NCBI GenBank assembly: GCA_046724665.1
Contig: JBKOWZ010000168.1
Coordinates: 1-6,303 of the forward strand
Origin: Actinocrinis sp046724665
Lineage (GTDB): Bacteria; Actinomycetota; Actinomycetes; Streptomycetales; Catenulisporaceae
Reading direction: 5' to 3'
DNA length: 6,303 nt
A program made the translations under genes and the position numbers. The notes beneath the pieces were generated by a model. It saw only the letters and a list, made by a program, of their open reading frames with translations. It was not told the DNA's origin and searched no databases. Position 1 is the first letter of the stretch. Every line of letters begins with the position of its first letter. This document shows, piece after piece, positions 6,238 through 6,303 of this stretch.

Positions 6238-6303
6238 GTGTTCCGAACCCCCCGAAGTCCGCGGCGGCTGGCCGCCTGGGCGAGCGGCTGCGCGCTGCTG
6301 GCC
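6238..6303 (+). CDS. N-terminus of a probable exported protein (partial, cut by window end)
   Basis: Only 22 codons are visible: MFRTPRSPRRLAAWASGCAL and two more residues. GTG at 6238 is supported by a strong ribosome binding site, AAGGAG, 6 nt upstream. The N-terminus has four Arg within the first ten residues, then a hydrophobic, Ala/Leu-rich stretch from L11, the pattern of a Sec signal peptide or a membrane anchor. The RR pair is not followed by a clear Tat motif. Cys18 follows A-S-G, but lies too early in the hydrophobic segment for a confident lipobox. The mature protein and its function lie outside the window. Confidence 0.7.
   Translation, partial: MFRTPRSPRRLAAWASGCALLA

Noticed and set aside
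6158..6303. Plus-strand frame from ATG 6158, open to the window end
   Set aside because: It has no ribosome binding site, and its translation looks like a frame-shifted shadow of the gene at 6238, which has AAGGAG and a signal-peptide-like start.
1..6303. tRNA, rRNA, CRISPR array, transposase or prophage signals
   Set aside because: No regular spaced repeats, RNA-gene signatures or mobile-element proteins were seen on reading both strands.

Overview
The window comes from a high-GC actinomycete. Coding regions are strongly G/C-biased, GTG starts are common, and one gene belongs to a SAM-methyltransferase family (PF04672/DUF574-like) that is largely confined to actinomycetes. The genus cannot be fixed from sequence alone.

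Layout. (1) Positions 1-3060, minus strand, hold the first 1020 codons of a large type I polyketide synthase (PKS). It starts with a fatty-acyl-AMP ligase (FAAL), then an acyl carrier protein (ACP), then a ketosynthase (KS). The gene leaves the window inside the KS, after the active-site Cys and before the two catalytic His residues. This is the dominant gene of the window; the long open frames on the plus strand opposite it are shadows. (2) Positions 3061-3382 are a non-coding leader with a candidate minus-strand promoter, a U-tract hairpin terminator or attenuator, and a 16-codon mini-ORF over that hairpin. (3) Positions 3383-4192, minus strand, hold a complete alpha/beta hydrolase upstream of and codirectional with the PKS. 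(4) A short divergent intergenic region of about 70 bp follows. (5) Positions 4266-5932, plus strand, hold an overlapping gene pair: a PF04672-type methyltransferase and a classical short-chain dehydrogenase/reductase (SDR). A strong GC-rich hairpin follows the pair. (6) Positions 5933-6237 are intergenic and include an AT-rich regulatory island with a candidate promoter. (7) From 6238 a new plus-strand gene begins, with a strong ribosome binding site and a signal-peptide-like N-terminus, and is cut by the window edge.

How the genes may work together (inference). The FAAL would adenylate a free fatty acid and load it onto the fused ACP, and the KS would extend it, giving a lipid-primed polyketide or lipopeptide. 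The hydrolase could be an editing or release enzyme, and the methyltransferase and SDR could be tailoring enzymes. The latter three belong to generic families, and the methyltransferase/SDR pair is divergently transcribed, so their membership of the cluster is not shown by the sequence. No RNA genes, CRISPR arrays, transposases or integration signatures were seen.
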